Source of the DNA: Yoonia sp.
GTDB lineage: Bacteria > Pseudomonadota > Alphaproteobacteria > Rhodobacterales > Rhodobacteraceae
Length of the DNA: 32,979 nt
Direction of reading: 5' to 3'
Assembly: GCF_030731595.1 (NCBI RefSeq)
Contig: NZ_JANQTS010000026.1
Coordinates: 1 to 32,979, forward strand
Shown here one piece after another: positions 7,342-16,752 of the stretch. The notes beneath the pieces are model-generated. The model made no database searches and was not told the DNA's origin. It was given only the letters and a program-made list of their open reading frames with translations. How positions within the stretch are numbered: position 1 is the stretch's first letter; every line of letters starts with the position of its first letter. Both the position numbers and the translations under genes were made by a program.

Positions 7342-8634
7342 ATGACCGACGGCCCAACCTATGGCTTTGACACCCTGCAAGTCCACGCAGGCGCACGCCC
7401 CGATCCGGCAACCGGCGCGCGGCAAGTTCCGATTTACCAGACAACGGCCTATGTGTTCCGCGATGCCGATCACGCCGCCGCTTTGTTCAACCTGCAAGAG
7501 GTCGGCTATATCTACTCACGCCTGACCAACCCGACAGTCGCCGCCCTGCAAGAGCGGATCGCCACTTTGGAAGGCGGCGTTGGCGGTGTGTGCTGTTCCT
7601 CCGGCCACGCAGCCCAGATCATGGCGCTTTTCCCGCTGATGCAGCCGGGCCGCAATATCGTGGCCTCCAGCCGGTTGTACGGCGGCACGGTCACCCAGTT
7701 CAGCCAGACCATCAAACGGTTCGGCTGGTCCGCAAAATTCGTTGATTTCGACGATCATGCGGCCGTTGCCGCCGCCATCGACGACGACACGCGCGCCGTG
7801 TTCTGCGAGGCGATTGCCAACCCCGGCGGTCACATCACCGACCTTGATGCGATCTCGGCGATCTCGGATGCAGCGGGCATCCCGCTCATCGTGGATAACA
7901 CCTCGGCCACGCCGTACCTGTGCCGACCGATTGAACACGGGGCAACGCTGGTCGTGCATTCGACCACGAAGTACCTGACAGGCAACGGCACCGTCACCGG
8001 CGGCTGTGTTGTGGACAGTGGCAAATTTGACTGGACCGCGAACGACAAGTTCCCATCCCTGAGCGCGCCAGAGCCTGCCTATCACGGACTGAAGTTTGCA
8101 GAAACCTTCGGCCCGCTGGCCTTTACCTTCCACGGCATCGCCATCGGTCTGCGCGATCTGGGCATGACGATGAACCCGCAAGCCGCCCACTATACGCTGA
8201 TGGGGATCGAGACACTTTCCTTGCGGATGGACCGCCACGTCGAGAACGCGATGAAGATCGCCAAATGGCTCGAGGATGATCCGCGCACGGAATACGTGAC
8301 CTATGCGGGTCTGGAAAGCTCGCCCTATTCCAAGCTGGTGCCGAAAATCTGCCCAAAAGGCGCGGGAGCCTTGTTCACCGTGGCTGTGAAGGGCGGCTAT
8401 GATGCTTGCGTGAAACTGGTCGATAGTCTGGAAATATTCAGCCATGTGGCTAACCTTGGCGACACGCGCAGCCTGATCATCCACTCCGCATCGACCACGC
8501 ACAGGCAATTGACTGCGGCGCAGCAGGAAGCCGCAGGTGCAGGCCCCGGAATTGTGCGCCTTTCCATCGGGATCGAGGATGCAGACGATCTGATCGCGGA
8601 CCTGGATCAGGCACTGGCCAAAGCCACCGCCTAA
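7342..8634 (+). CDS. metY: O-acetylhomoserine sulfhydrylase (Cys/Met metabolism PLP enzyme)
   Basis: A 430-residue PLP enzyme of the Cys/Met metabolism family. It should convert O-acetylhomoserine plus sulfide (or methanethiol) to homocysteine (or methionine) and acetate in the cytoplasm. Length fits the O-acetylhomoserine aminocarboxypropyltransferase branch, which is longer than cystathionine gamma-synthase. Visible landmarks are the N-terminal YGFDTLQVHAGARPD, YSRLTNPT at 58-65, SSGHAAQ at 86-92 in the cofactor phosphate region, VDNTSATPYLCRP at 184-196, and HSTTKYLTGNG with K210 as the probable Schiff-base lysine. GGGAG lies before the ATG. A strong hairpin follows the stop codon. Confidence 0.92.
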   Translation: MTDGPTYGFDTLQVHAGARPDPATGARQVPIYQTTAYVFRDADHAAALFNLQEVGYIYSRLTNPTVAALQERIATLEGGVGGVCCSSGHAAQIMALFPLMQPGRNIVASSRLYGGTVTQFSQTIKRFGWSAKFVDFDDHAAVAAAIDDDTRAVFCEAIANPGGHITDLDAISAISDAAGIPLIVDNTSATPYLCRPIEHGATLVVHSTTKYLTGNGTVTGGCVVDSGKFDWTANDKFPSLSAPEPAYHGLKFAETFGPLAFTFHGIAIGLRDLGMTMNPQAAHYTLMGIETLSLRMDRHVENAMKIAKWLEDDPRTEYVTYAGLESSPYSKLVPKICPKGAGALFTVAVKGGYDACVKLVDSLEIFSHVANLGDTRSLIIHSASTTHRQLTAAQQEAAGAGPGIVRLSIGIEDADDLIADLDQALAKATA

Positions 8635-8640
8635 GAAAAC

Positions 8641-8675
8641 GAAACCCGCCCCTGCCCTTGGCGTGGGCGGGTTTC
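8641..8675 (+). terminator. Rho-independent-type hairpin after metY
   Basis: An 11-bp perfect stem (GAAACCCGCCC pairing with GGGCGGGTTTC) with a 13-base loop lies seven bases after the stop codon. The stem ends in TTT but lacks a long following T run. Confidence 0.75.
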
Positions 8676-8736
8676 TGCTGTAGGCTTCTGATGCGGGGGC
8701 AAACGCATTTTGCCAGTGACACCAACATGCTAGAGC

Positions 8737-11325
8737 GTGCAGATGACCACCAACTTTGCGCTATCGCTTTCATTTGAAGGCATCGAGCTTTTGCACAGGG
8801 TGCCGCGCGGGTGGCGCCGCGTCGGCAGAGCGGACGTCTCGAGCGAAACGCTGGATGCTGATCTTGCTGCTTTACGTGACAAAGCGATGGCTCTGGACCC
8901 CGATGGTCTGCGGACAAAACTGATTATTCCGCGCGACCAGATCAAATATACCGCCATCGACTCGACCCAAACCACACAAGACGATATCGACGCCGCCTTG
9001 GATGGCGCGACGCCTTACGCTCTGGACGAGCTTGCAATTGACTACGAGCGGTCTGGCGGACGCACGCATATCGCCGCCGTCGCGCGTGAGACACTCAGAG
9101 AGGCCGAAGTTTTCGCGTCAGGCCACGGCTTTCGCCCCGTTGCCTTTGTCGCTGTTGCGGAACCTTTCACCTTCCAGAAGGAAGTGTTCTTTGGGCCAAC
9201 CTCGATGATGCAGGACATCTTGGGGGCAGGTGCCGAAGTCACCCGCGACCTCTTGCCGGTCATGGTCGTTGGCACGCGGTTGAAATCGCGCCTTTTGGTT
9301 TTTGATCTGCCCAAAGAGGTCGAAGAAGACATCTACAAGGACGATCTTGCCGCGTTGCTTTCAGGTCAGGCGGTGTCAGAAGCGGAACCGACCGCGCCGG
9401 AACCGACAGAGCAAATATCGCCCGCGACCGAAACGCAAATAACCATAGAAGAACCGGACGTAACGGCAAATGTCCTGCCCGAAAGTGATGAACCGGCAGC
9501 ACCCGCTCAACCCATCTGGGTCGACCACGTGCCCGCTGAATACCACAAGCCATCCCCCCCCGAGGATGTCGCCGCTGTGGACATGTTGCCCGCATTCACG
9601 CTCATCCCCGCAAGCCCGAACTTTGCCCATCCTCCGCTGCTTGATGCCATAATCGCAGAGTTTCACCCAAGCCAGTTCCGCCCAACAAAGCCAAAATTGG
9701 TCGCGATGAAGCAGGCCGCCCCAAAGCTGGCGGCAAGTGCGCCCGCTGCCAATCGCGCCACTGCGCCAAAGGTGTCCGCCCCAAGCAAGACCCCCTTGAT
9801 CGCTGCCGCCGTGGCCGGGGCTGCATTGATTATCGGCGCAGTCTTGTGGTCACAACAACAGTCGTCAGAGGTAGCATCCGCGCCAGACACTGCCGTTGCA
9901 CCCCTCGCGGAACAAACCACACGCCCCCTCGAGATCACTCAGGCCGCACCAGAGCCATTGGAGGCTGGTCCGGTCACGGCCTTGGTCGAGCTTGCGGATT
10001 TCGGTGCCGAGAACACAGATGGTGGAGCGCTGCCGGAATTGGCCACGGGCACGCCTGCCCCCACCCTTCTGCCAGCACAAACACTCGCCACCGCCCCGGC
10101 GGATAGTCCTCCCGGTGCGATGCAGGCCCCGCCAGCCCCTGAAACAATGCAGGCCGGTGCCGATGACACTGCTGTCCGCGGCACCGTCCTTAGCCCTGCT
10201 GACGCAGAGCGGATTTATGAAGCAACGGGCGTTTGGCAGCGCGCGCCGCGTTTCTTTTATGTCCCGCCGTCAGAGACGGCTGCGCCGGCCTTGGACTTGC
10301 CTGAACCCAGTCCCGCCCCCGATCGGATCGCGCAACCCGATCCGCTCTTGCGCGAGGGGCTGGACACCGATCTGAGCTTTATCGCGCCCACAGATCCCCC
10401 CGCGCCCGAGGTGACCTTTGCCATCGACCAGAACGGGTTCATCCAAGCCACCCCCGAAGGAACGCTGACGCCGGAAGGCGCTTTGGTGTTTGCGGGCTTG
10501 CCTGATCTTGCCATCACCCCACGCCCCGAACTTTCGCAAGAAGATCTGGACCGCATGGCGCTTCTCGCGCCGCCGCCCGAGGGTGTCGTCATTATCGCCG
10601 GGCGGCCTGCGGTCGTGCCACCACTGCGCCCCGCAGACGCGCAGCTGCCCCAGACTGCGCTGGCGGCCCCCGTCGAAGAGGCGCCCGCAGACGAACGCAC
10701 ACCCGGCAGCGTTGGTTTGGCCGCGCTAGAGCCGCGCGATGATGATTCAACTGCGCCCGCACCCTCTGGAGACCTTGTCGCGGCAGCCGCTTTGCGCCCT
10801 GTGCTGCGCCCGCAAAGCCTTGCCCCGGTTATTGATCCCGGCACGCCCGACATCACCGACATTATCGCGGGGATCGAAACAGATGACGCGACCTTGCGCT
10901 TTGAAAACAGCACCGCACTTGCGATCGCGCTCTCGCCGCGCCCCGATCCGCGCCCTGCCGGTTTTCGCAATACCGTTGCCGCCGCGTTGGCGCAGCCTGA
11001 AGTCCCGCAAGCTGCGCCGCCGGCCGCACCTGCGCCCGTCATCGCCGCCGCGCCTGTGCCACAGCAAGACTTTGCCCCTGTGCCCGGCGGTGTGGCACGG
11101 GCAGCGACCCAAGAGGATGCCATTCGCTTGCGCGATATCAACCTGATCGGTGTTTATGGCCGCCCGAACGCCCGCCGTGCGCTGGTGCGGCTCGGCAATG
11201 GCCGCTATGTCCGGGTCGAAGTCGGCAGCGCCCTTGATGGGGGTCAGGTCACCGCCATCGGCGACACCGCATTGAACTATGTCAAGCGCGGACGCACCTA
11301 TGCGATCGAATTGCCTGCGGGCTAA
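8737..11325 (+). CDS. Single-pass protein with GspL/PilM-like head and GspC/PilP-like tail
   Basis: An 862-residue protein. Residues about 5-195 resemble the cytoplasmic actin-like head of GspL/PilM: ALSLSFEGIELL, then KLIIPRDQIKY, a D-A-L-x-G-x-T-P-Y-x-L-x-E-L helix at 86-100 and FRPVAFVAVAEP near 132-143. A long acidic and Pro/Ala-rich linker follows. One membrane helix lies at about 353-371 (LIAAAVAGAALIIGAVLW). Residues about 390-785 are low-complexity Pro/Ala-rich and probably periplasmic. The last 70 residues (DINLIGVYGRPNARRALVRL through YVKRGRTYAIELP) look like the small beta domain of GspC/PilP. Start is GTG 8737 or ATG 8743. No other type II secretion or type IV pilus gene is in the window. 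Its stop overlaps that of hpd within CTAA. Confidence 0.7.
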   Translation: MQMTTNFALSLSFEGIELLHRVPRGWRRVGRADVSSETLDADLAALRDKAMALDPDGLRTKLIIPRDQIKYTAIDSTQTTQDDIDAALDGATPYALDELAIDYERSGGRTHIAAVARETLREAEVFASGHGFRPVAFVAVAEPFTFQKEVFFGPTSMMQDILGAGAEVTRDLLPVMVVGTRLKSRLLVFDLPKEVEEDIYKDDLAALLSGQAVSEAEPTAPEPTEQISPATETQITIEEPDVTANVLPESDEPAAPAQPIWVDHVPAEYHKPSPPEDVAAVDMLPAFTLIPASPNFAHPPLLDAIIAEFHPSQFRPTKPKLVAMKQAAPKLAASAPAANRATAPKVSAPSKTPLIAAAVAGAALIIGAVLWSQQQSSEVASAPDTAVAPLAEQTTRPLEITQAAPEPLEAGPVTALVELADFGAENTDGGALPELATGTPAPTLLPAQTLATAPADSPPGAMQAPPAPETMQAGADDTAVRGTVLSPADAERIYEATGVWQRAPRFFYVPPSETAAPALDLPEPSPAPDRIAQPDPLLREGLDTDLSFIAPTDPPAPEVTFAIDQNGFIQATPEGTLTPEGALVFAGLPDLAITPRPELSQEDLDRMALLAPPPEGVVIIAGRPAVVPPLRPADAQLPQTALAAPVEEAPADERTPGSVGLAALEPRDDDSTAPAPSGDLVAAAALRPVLRPQSLAPVIDPGTPDITDIIAGIETDDATLRFENSTALAIALSPRPDPRPAGFRNTVAAALAQPEVPQAAPPAAPAPVIAAAPVPQQDFAPVPGGVARAATQEDAIRLRDINLIGVYGRPNARRALVRLGNGRYVRVEVGSALDGGQVTAIGDTALNYVKRGRTYAIELPAG

Positions 11326-12416
11326 CTTGCCTTGAGCACGCCGCGATCAATCTGATCGGCCTCGATACTCTCGAACAAAGCCTTGAAGTTGCCCTCGCCG
11401 AAACCGTCGTCACCCTTGCGCTGGATGAACTCGAAAAAGATCGGACCGATCACAGTCTTGCTGAAGATCTGCAACAGGATGCGGGTTTCACCGCCGTCAA
11501 CCACGCCTTCCCCGTCGATCAGGATGCCGTGCTTCATCATCCGGTCTTTGGGCTCGTCGTGGCCCACGACGCGGGAATAGCTGAGGTCATAGTAGGTTTC
11601 GGGCGGCTTGGGCATGAATTTGATACCCCGCGCCGCAATCTCGTCAGTTGCCGCATAAAGATCACGTGCGCCGACGGCGATATGCTGGATACCTTCACCG
11701 TTGTAGCGCTTGAGGTATTCCACGATCTGCCCCGTTTCGCCCCGATCCTCGTTGATCGGTATCCGGATGCGTCCGCAAGGCGAGGTCAGCGCGCGCGAGA
11801 AAAGCCCCGTGAACTTGCCTTCGATGTCGAAGAAACGGATTTCGTGGAAATTGAACAGATCGCGATAGAAGGCGAACCATTTGTCCATATTCCCTTTGTG
11901 CACATTGTGGGTCAGGTGATCGAGATAGAAGAACCCCACGCCCACAGGATGGGCATCCGACACCCAGTTGAATTCGGCATTGTAGGGGTTTGCGTCGTAA
12001 TACTGGTCGATAAAGTAAATCAGGCTCCCGCCGATCCCGACGATCGCGGGCACCTCCATTGTCTTGCCCTTGCCCTCGTAGGCAGTCGCGCCTTTCGCAA
12101 CGGCATGGTCAAAGGCGCGTTGCGCGTCGACAACCCGCCACCCCATCGAAGGGGCGCAAGGGCCGTGGGTGTCCACAAAGTCGCGCCCGTGACTGTTTGG
12201 TTCATTGTTGATGACATAGGTGATGTCGCCCTGCTGCCAAAGTTCGATATCCTTGGTCTTGTGGGTCGCCGTCTGCGTATAGCCCATCTTGATAAAAAGG
12301 TCGCGCAGGGTCTGCGGCTCTGGATGCGCGAATTCGACAAAGGCAAAGCCGTCGGTTCCGGCCGGATTGTCAGCGCTGATCGTGGCTTGCGGGGCGTCGT
12401 GCGGGAAAGGTCCCAT
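11322..12416 (-). CDS. hpd: 4-hydroxyphenylpyruvate dioxygenase
   Basis: A 364-residue Fe(II) enzyme that turns 4-hydroxyphenylpyruvate into homogentisate, the second step of tyrosine breakdown and also the route to pyomelanin-type pigments. The two VOC-type halves are both present. Likely iron ligands are H167 (in FYLDHLTHNV), H245 (in GIQHIAVGA) and E329 (in FFEFIQRKGDDGFGEGNF, the C-terminal signature). Length is normal for the bacterial enzyme. AAGGAG lies before the ATG. It is divergent from an Lrp/AsnC-type regulator, which probably controls it. Homogentisate dioxygenase and later pathway genes are not in this window. Confidence 0.96.
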   Translation of the reverse strand: MGPFPHDAPQATISADNPAGTDGFAFVEFAHPEPQTLRDLFIKMGYTQTATHKTKDIELWQQGDITYVINNEPNSHGRDFVDTHGPCAPSMGWRVVDAQRAFDHAVAKGATAYEGKGKTMEVPAIVGIGGSLIYFIDQYYDANPYNAEFNWVSDAHPVGVGFFYLDHLTHNVHKGNMDKWFAFYRDLFNFHEIRFFDIEGKFTGLFSRALTSPCGRIRIPINEDRGETGQIVEYLKRYNGEGIQHIAVGARDLYAATDEIAARGIKFMPKPPETYYDLSYSRVVGHDEPKDRMMKHGILIDGEGVVDGGETRILLQIFSKTVIGPIFFEFIQRKGDDGFGEGNFKALFESIEADQIDRGVLKAS

Positions 12417-12542
12417 GAGCGATCTCCTTCTTTTTGTCAGTATACCTCCCGAAACGTGGTATTTCCGCGCGACTTTTCAGGTAATCTATATCATTCTTGC
12501 GGCAATTACGCATATACTTCAAAAAAGGTGCAAATTTTCCGC
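12417..12542. promoter_or_regulatory. Divergent hpd / Lrp-type regulator control region
   Basis: The 126 bases between the two divergent start codons must hold both promoters. A TATACT at 12439-12444 (minus strand) is a possible -10 for hpd, with no good -35. The heptamer TTTCCGC occurs twice in the same orientation, at 12462-12468 and 12536-12542, the second touching the regulator's start codon; these may be operator half-sites. This is a by-eye proposal. Confidence 0.35.
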
Positions 12543-13001
12543 ATGGAACTCGACCCTGCCGATCTTCAGCTTCTCGCGGCCTTGCAACGCGATTCCACCC
12601 AAACGGCGCAAGAGCTTGGCGACCGTCTGAACATGTCCGCATCACAGGCGGGTCGCCGCAAGCAACGGCTGGAGGCGGAAGGTTACATCGCGGGATATCG
12701 CGCCTATCTTTCGCCTGACAAACTGGGGCTGTCGGTCGAGGCGTTTATCCAGATCGTCATGGCCACACATACCGAACAGAACGCAAAGCATTTTGTGCGC
12801 CTGACCAAGACGCGGCCGGAAATCGTCGGGGCTTGGACCCTGACAGGCGAGGCTGATTACCTGTTGCGGGTCTATTGCGCTGATCTTGCTGCGTTGAACA
12901 TGCTTGTCCAACAGGTGCTGCTGCCCCACCCCGCCGTGAGCCGCGTGCAAAGCCAGATCGTGATGGAGCGCATCAAACCCGACGCGCCCCTGCCGCTTTA
13001 A
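12543..13001 (+). CDS. Lrp/AsnC family transcriptional regulator
   Basis: A 152-residue Lrp/AsnC protein. The N-terminal winged helix-turn-helix is clear: LDPADLQLLAALQRDSTQ, then ELGDRLNMSASQAGRRKQRLEAEGYI (about residues 24-49). The C-terminal RAM/ligand-binding domain spans about 65-145, with FVRLTKTRPEIVGAWTLTGEADYLLRVYC. The frame stays open far upstream across the hpd region, but family length and the domain start fix ATG 12543. It is divergent from hpd and so is probably its activator, in the manner of HpdR-type regulators; the effector would be a tyrosine catabolite (inference). It converges on a membrane protein gene with a six-base gap. Confidence 0.9.
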   Translation: MELDPADLQLLAALQRDSTQTAQELGDRLNMSASQAGRRKQRLEAEGYIAGYRAYLSPDKLGLSVEAFIQIVMATHTEQNAKHFVRLTKTRPEIVGAWTLTGEADYLLRVYCADLAALNMLVQQVLLPHPAVSRVQSQIVMERIKPDAPLPL

Positions 13002-13007
13002 CCAAAG

Positions 13008-13658
13008 TCACTGCCCCTTGTTTTCAAATTGAGGCAGGGCCTTTGCAAAACCAAAGCCGCGATCCATTTCGGATATCTCGGCAAGCACGCGGTCAATCAA
13101 GGGCTGCTCGATCTGCGCCGAGAACAAGACGGTGCGCATCAAGGTTTCTGATACGGCCTGTTTGTCCTTGTAGTGCGCATAAAAGGCAAAGCAGAGCGCG
13201 GCCAAGGCGGTCACGGTGGTCTGCATACTTGGGGCGGCGAATGCGCGCTGCACAAGCGGCGGTTTTGGTACTGGCGCGTCCGGATCGGTGGGCGGGACCG
13301 GCTCGACCCGAAAAACAGCGACAAGGGTCGGCCAGAACAGAACCAGAAGCCCAAACACAAGGCTTGCCCAGAAAAAGACTTTGTTCAGGACCGCATAGCT
13401 CCATGACTTGATGAAGATGTCTTCGATCAAGGCCACGCGCATCGCTTCGTCTGAATTGGTCGGGTCTTCATCATAAACACAGCGGGCGGTCTGGCGCATG
13501 TAATGGGCCGAGGTTTGCCACCGGTTCGGTTCCGGACATGCTTGGAAATTGCGCATCGTTCCGTTTTCGGCGGCGCCAATCAGCGGTGTGGACGTGCTTT
13601 GCGCCCAAACTGGCGCAACCCAAACCAAAACACACAAAATTAGTGAGACAAATCGCAT
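13008..13658 (-). CDS. Membrane protein of unknown function with signal peptide
   Basis: A 216-residue protein. Residues 1-20 form a signal peptide with probable cleavage after VWA. The next part (about 21-90) should be periplasmic and has three spaced cysteines or fewer that could form a disulfide (C41, C60). Two membrane helices follow at about 92-116 and 145-162, joined by a Pro-rich loop (residues 118-135, with PPTDPDAPVPKPP). The C-terminal 50 residues are soluble. AAAGGGA lies a few bases before the ATG at 13658, favouring it over an in-frame ATG at 13673. No family is recognised. It is convergent with the regulator gene and divergent from the antiporter gene. Confidence 0.7.
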   Translation of the reverse strand: MRFVSLILCVLVWVAPVWAQSTSTPLIGAAENGTMRNFQACPEPNRWQTSAHYMRQTARCVYDEDPTNSDEAMRVALIEDIFIKSWSYAVLNKVFFWASLVFGLLVLFWPTLVAVFRVEPVPPTDPDAPVPKPPLVQRAFAAPSMQTTVTALAALCFAFYAHYKDKQAVSETLMRTVLFSAQIEQPLIDRVLAEISEMDRGFGFAKALPQFENKGQ

Positions 13659-13781
13659 GCGGGTCCCTTTCAAACGGTGCTTAGGCCGTTAGACTGACGG
13701 ACAATAGCATTTGGAGCAATCTTTTTGGCAAGGTCCCCCGCGCGCATGGTCTGCGGGGGGATCGGGCGTGATCGGGCAATC

Positions 13782-15668
13782 ATGGAATCATTTCTGTTTC
13801 AGGCAACAATCTATCTGGGTGCTGCGGTGATCGCAGTGCCTTTGGCTGCGCGCCTGGGATTGGGGTCTGTGCTGGGATATCTGCTCGCGGGGATCATGAT
13901 CGGACCCGTGCTGGGCCTTGTGGGAACCGAAACGCAGGACCTGCAACATTTTGCCGAATTTGGTGTGGTGATGATGTTGTTCCTGATCGGGCTCGAACTG
14001 GAACCGCGCGCACTTTGGAACATGCGCCAGCGTCTGATCGGCATGGGTGGCTTGCAGGTTGGATTAACCATGCTGGCGATCATGGGGGCCGGGATGGCGC
14101 TGGGATATGATTGGTCCACCTCGGTTGCAATCGGCATGATCTTTGCCCTCTCCTCGACCGCGATCGTGCTGCAAACCCTGACCGAGAAAGGGCTGATGCA
14201 GACCAGTGGCGGTCGGTCGACCTTCTCGGTCCTGCTGTCGCAGGATATCGCCGTGATCCCGATGCTGGCGCTGCTGCCGCTGCTGGCGGTCCCTGTGATG
14301 GCAACCTTGGCGCCGGATGGGTCAATGCAGCTTGCCACAGATGACCACGATGGCGCGCATCATGCAGCCCTGAGCCTTGTGGATGGCCTGCCCGGCTGGG
14401 GCGTGACGCTGGTCACTTTGGGTGCAGTTGCTGCGGTGATCCTTGCGGGTACTTTTCTGACCCGTCCGGTCTTTCGCTATATCCACCAGGCGCGGCTGCG
14501 CGAGATGTACACGGCACTCGCGCTGTTGATGGTCGTCGCAACTGCCGTGCTGATGACGATGGTCGGCCTCTCGCCCGCTTTGGGCACTTTCCTTGCCGGT
14601 GTCGTGCTGGCCAACTCCGAGTTCCGGCACGAGTTGGAAAGCGACCTGGAACCGTTCAAGGGGCTGCTCTTGGGCCTTTTCTTCATCACCGTCGGGGCCG
14701 GTATCAACTTTGGTCTCTTGTTTGGTGATCCGGCCTATATTCTGGGTCTCACGCTTGGCGTGATGGTGATCAAGGGAGCGATCCTTTACGGGCTGGCACT
14801 GCTGTTCGGGCTCAAGAACAAGGACAGGTGGCTGTTCACCCTTGGTCTGGCACAGGCCGGCGAATTCGGCTTTGTGCTGATCTCGTTCTCCCTACAGCAA
14901 GGCGTGTTAAACGATGGACTTGGCGGGACGCTATTGCTGGTCATTGCGCTTTCGATGTTGATCACGCCGCTTTTGTTCATCCTCTACGACATCCTCAGCC
15001 GCCAGATGACCGAAGCCGAAGAGGAAGGGCATGACGAGGTTGACGAACGCGGCACGGTCATTATCGCCGGGATTGGCCGTTTCGGGCAGATTGTGAACCG
15101 GCTTGTGCAAAGCGCGGGGTTCGAGACAGTGGTCGTGGATAGCAATCTGGCCACCGTCCAGATGATGCGTAAATTCGGCTTTCGCGGCTTTTTCGGTGAT
15201 CCGACGCGGCCCGATCTGTTGAGTGCGGCAGGGCTGGAGGACGCCAAGGTCTTGGTCGTGGCGATCGATGACAAAGCCTCGGTCAACAAGCTGGTGCGCT
15301 ATGCCCGCAAGACCCGCCCCGATCTGCACATCATCGCCCGTGCCCGCGACCGCGTGCATGTGCACGAGCTTTACGAGGCAGGGGCCAATGACATTGTCCG
15401 CGAGATGTTCGACAGCTCTTTGCGCGCAGGGCGTTATGCGCTGGAAAACCTTGGCTTGTCCGAGTTCGAGGCGGCAGAACTCGAGCAGGCCTTCTATCAG
15501 CACGACCGCAAGGCGCTGCGGGAACTGGCCGCCTTGTGGAAACCCGGCGTGCCGATCAGTGAGTTGCCAGAATATGTGGCCCGCGCGCGGGAGTTGAACA
15601 GCACGCTGGAGTTGGAGCTGTCCGCGCGCCAGCAGGCCAACGAGCGCAAGACCGAAAGCGGGTCCTAG
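13782..15668 (+). CDS. CPA2 family cation:proton antiporter with RCK domain (KefB/KefC type)
   Basis: A 628-residue inner-membrane protein. The first 400 residues form a Na+/H+-exchanger type domain of about 12 helices, opening [19 protein letters not shown] and with [12 protein letters not shown] at 31-42, FLIGLELEP at 67-75 and SQDIAVIP at 153-160. From about 422 a TrkA-N/RCK Rossmann domain begins ([15 protein letters not shown]), so the transporter should be gated by NAD(H) or another nucleotide. Family members exchange K+ or Na+ for protons; KefB/KefC proteins are also glutathione-gated, and gor lies elsewhere in this window. The frame is open from 13725 (TTG), but ATG 13782 gives the family-typical start. 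The TAG overlaps the cobT stop in CTAG. Confidence 0.88.
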   Translation: MESFLFQATIYLGAAVIAVPLAARLGLGSVLGYLLAGIMIGPVLGLVGTETQDLQHFAEFGVVMMLFLIGLELEPRALWNMRQRLIGMGGLQVGLTMLAIMGAGMALGYDWSTSVAIGMIFALSSTAIVLQTLTEKGLMQTSGGRSTFSVLLSQDIAVIPMLALLPLLAVPVMATLAPDGSMQLATDDHDGAHHAALSLVDGLPGWGVTLVTLGAVAAVILAGTFLTRPVFRYIHQARLREMYTALALLMVVATAVLMTMVGLSPALGTFLAGVVLANSEFRHELESDLEPFKGLLLGLFFITVGAGINFGLLFGDPAYILGLTLGVMVIKGAILYGLALLFGLKNKDRWLFTLGLAQAGEFGFVLISFSLQQGVLNDGLGGTLLLVIALSMLITPLLFILYDILSRQMTEAEEEGHDEVDERGTVIIAGIGRFGQIVNRLVQSAGFETVVVDSNLATVQMMRKFGFRGFFGDPTRPDLLSAAGLEDAKVLVVAIDDKASVNKLVRYARKTRPDLHIIARARDRVHVHELYEAGANDIVREMFDSSLRAGRYALENLGLSEFEAAELEQAFYQHDRKALRELAALWKPGVPISELPEYVARARELNSTLELELSARQQANERKTESGS

Positions 15669-16675
15669 CCGTCGCTGACCCCGGCCTCGGCAAATGTCGC
15701 CATGCCGGAATGGCAGGCAATGGCCCCTTTGAGGATGCCGATCGCCAGCGCCGCACCCGACCCTTCGCCCAAACGCAGGCCAAGGTTCAAGAGCGGCTCT
15801 TTGCCCAAGGCGGTCAGCATGGCCTGATGCGCGCCCTCGGCACTCAGATGTCCTGCGACCGTGTGATCGAGCGCACCGTCAACAGCTTTGGCAAGGCTGG
15901 CCGCGGCGGCACAGCAGATAAATCCGTCAAGGATGACCGGAATACGGTGATAGCGCGCGGCCGCAATCGCGCCGGCCATGGCCGCCAGTTCACGCCCGCC
16001 AAGGCAGCGCAGTGCCTCGAGTGAATCCGATGTGGCATGCAGCGCAAGCCCCTTTGCGACCACATCGGTCTTGCGGGCCAATCCTGCGTCATCCACCCCC
16101 GTACCACGCCCTGTCCAGTCCGAAGCATGCCCACCCAGGACAGCCGCAGCGACCGCAGCGGCGGACGTCGTGTTGCCGATCCCCATCTCGCCGGTCACCA
16201 AAAGATCAGCATCAGGATCGACCGCGTTCCAGCCTGTTTGCAGGGCTTCGACAAATTCCTCTTCGGTCATCGCGGGGGCGACGGTGAAATCAGCGGTAGG
16301 GGTGTCCAAAGCCAAGGCATAGACATCCATCTTTGCGCCAAATGCCTTTGACAGTTGGTTAATCGCCGCACCGCCGTGTTCAAAGTTGGCGACCATCTGC
16401 GCGGTCACCTCGGGCGGGAAGGCAGATACGCCTTGCGCGCAGACACCGTGATTGCCCGCAAAGATAATGACTTGCGGTGCGTTGATCTGCGGCTTGGCAT
16501 CGCCGCGCCAGCCTGCATACCAGATCGCGAGGTCTTCCAGACGGCCCAGCGCACCGGGGGGTTTGGTCAATTGCCCATTGCGATCCTGCGCGCCGGCAAT
16601 GGCAAGCGCATCTGGACCGGCGGCCTTGGCCAATGTGTCGCGGAAGGTCGAAATCGTGGAAAATGGCGCTTGCAT
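15665..16675 (-). CDS. cobT: Nicotinate-nucleotide--dimethylbenzimidazole phosphoribosyltransferase
   Basis: A 336-residue enzyme of the lower-ligand (nucleotide loop) branch of cobalamin synthesis. It transfers phosphoribose from nicotinate mononucleotide to 5,6-dimethylbenzimidazole to give alpha-ribazole phosphate. Landmarks are [15 protein letters not shown] at 36-50, FAGNHGV at 72-78, [14 protein letters not shown] near 161-174 and [13 protein letters not shown] with E304 in the position of the catalytic glutamate. Length is normal (about 340). It is divergent from cobS, with only about 77 bases between the chosen starts. Some pathways call this protein CobU. Confidence 0.95.
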   Translation of the reverse strand: MQAPFSTISTFRDTLAKAAGPDALAIAGAQDRNGQLTKPPGALGRLEDLAIWYAGWRGDAKPQINAPQVIIFAGNHGVCAQGVSAFPPEVTAQMVANFEHGGAAINQLSKAFGAKMDVYALALDTPTADFTVAPAMTEEEFVEALQTGWNAVDPDADLLVTGEMGIGNTTSAAAVAAAVLGGHASDWTGRGTGVDDAGLARKTDVVAKGLALHATSDSLEALRCLGGRELAAMAGAIAAARYHRIPVILDGFICCAAAASLAKAVDGALDHTVAGHLSAEGAHQAMLTALGKEPLLNLGLRLGEGSGAALAIGILKGAIACHSGMATFAEAGVSDG

Positions 16676-16741
16676 CAGGTCCTCGCTGGGGTCAATCTTT
16701 GCCCTTGTTTAACGAACGAGACGCCGGTGAAAAGGCCCTGA

Positions 16742-16746
16742 AAGGA
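16742..16746 (+). promoter_or_regulatory. Ribosome binding site that decides the cobS start
   Basis: AAGGA six bases before the TTG at 16753. The ATG at 16768 has no such site, so the TTG start is preferred. Confidence 0.45.
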
Positions 16747-16752
16747 CGCAGT

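Noticed and set aside
10257-11141. Minus-strand open frame of about 294 codons, Gly/Ser/Ala-rich
   Set aside because: It is the antisense of the Pro/Ala-rich linker of the 862-residue protein; low complexity explains its openness.
11529-12542. Upstream extension of the Lrp/AsnC reading frame across the hpd gene
   Set aside because: It is antisense to a clearly real hpd, and the extension shows no domain; family length fixes the start at 12543.
16676-16752. Possible cobalamin riboswitch between cobT and cobS
   Set aside because: The gap is far too short for the element, and no B12-box-like sequence was seen.
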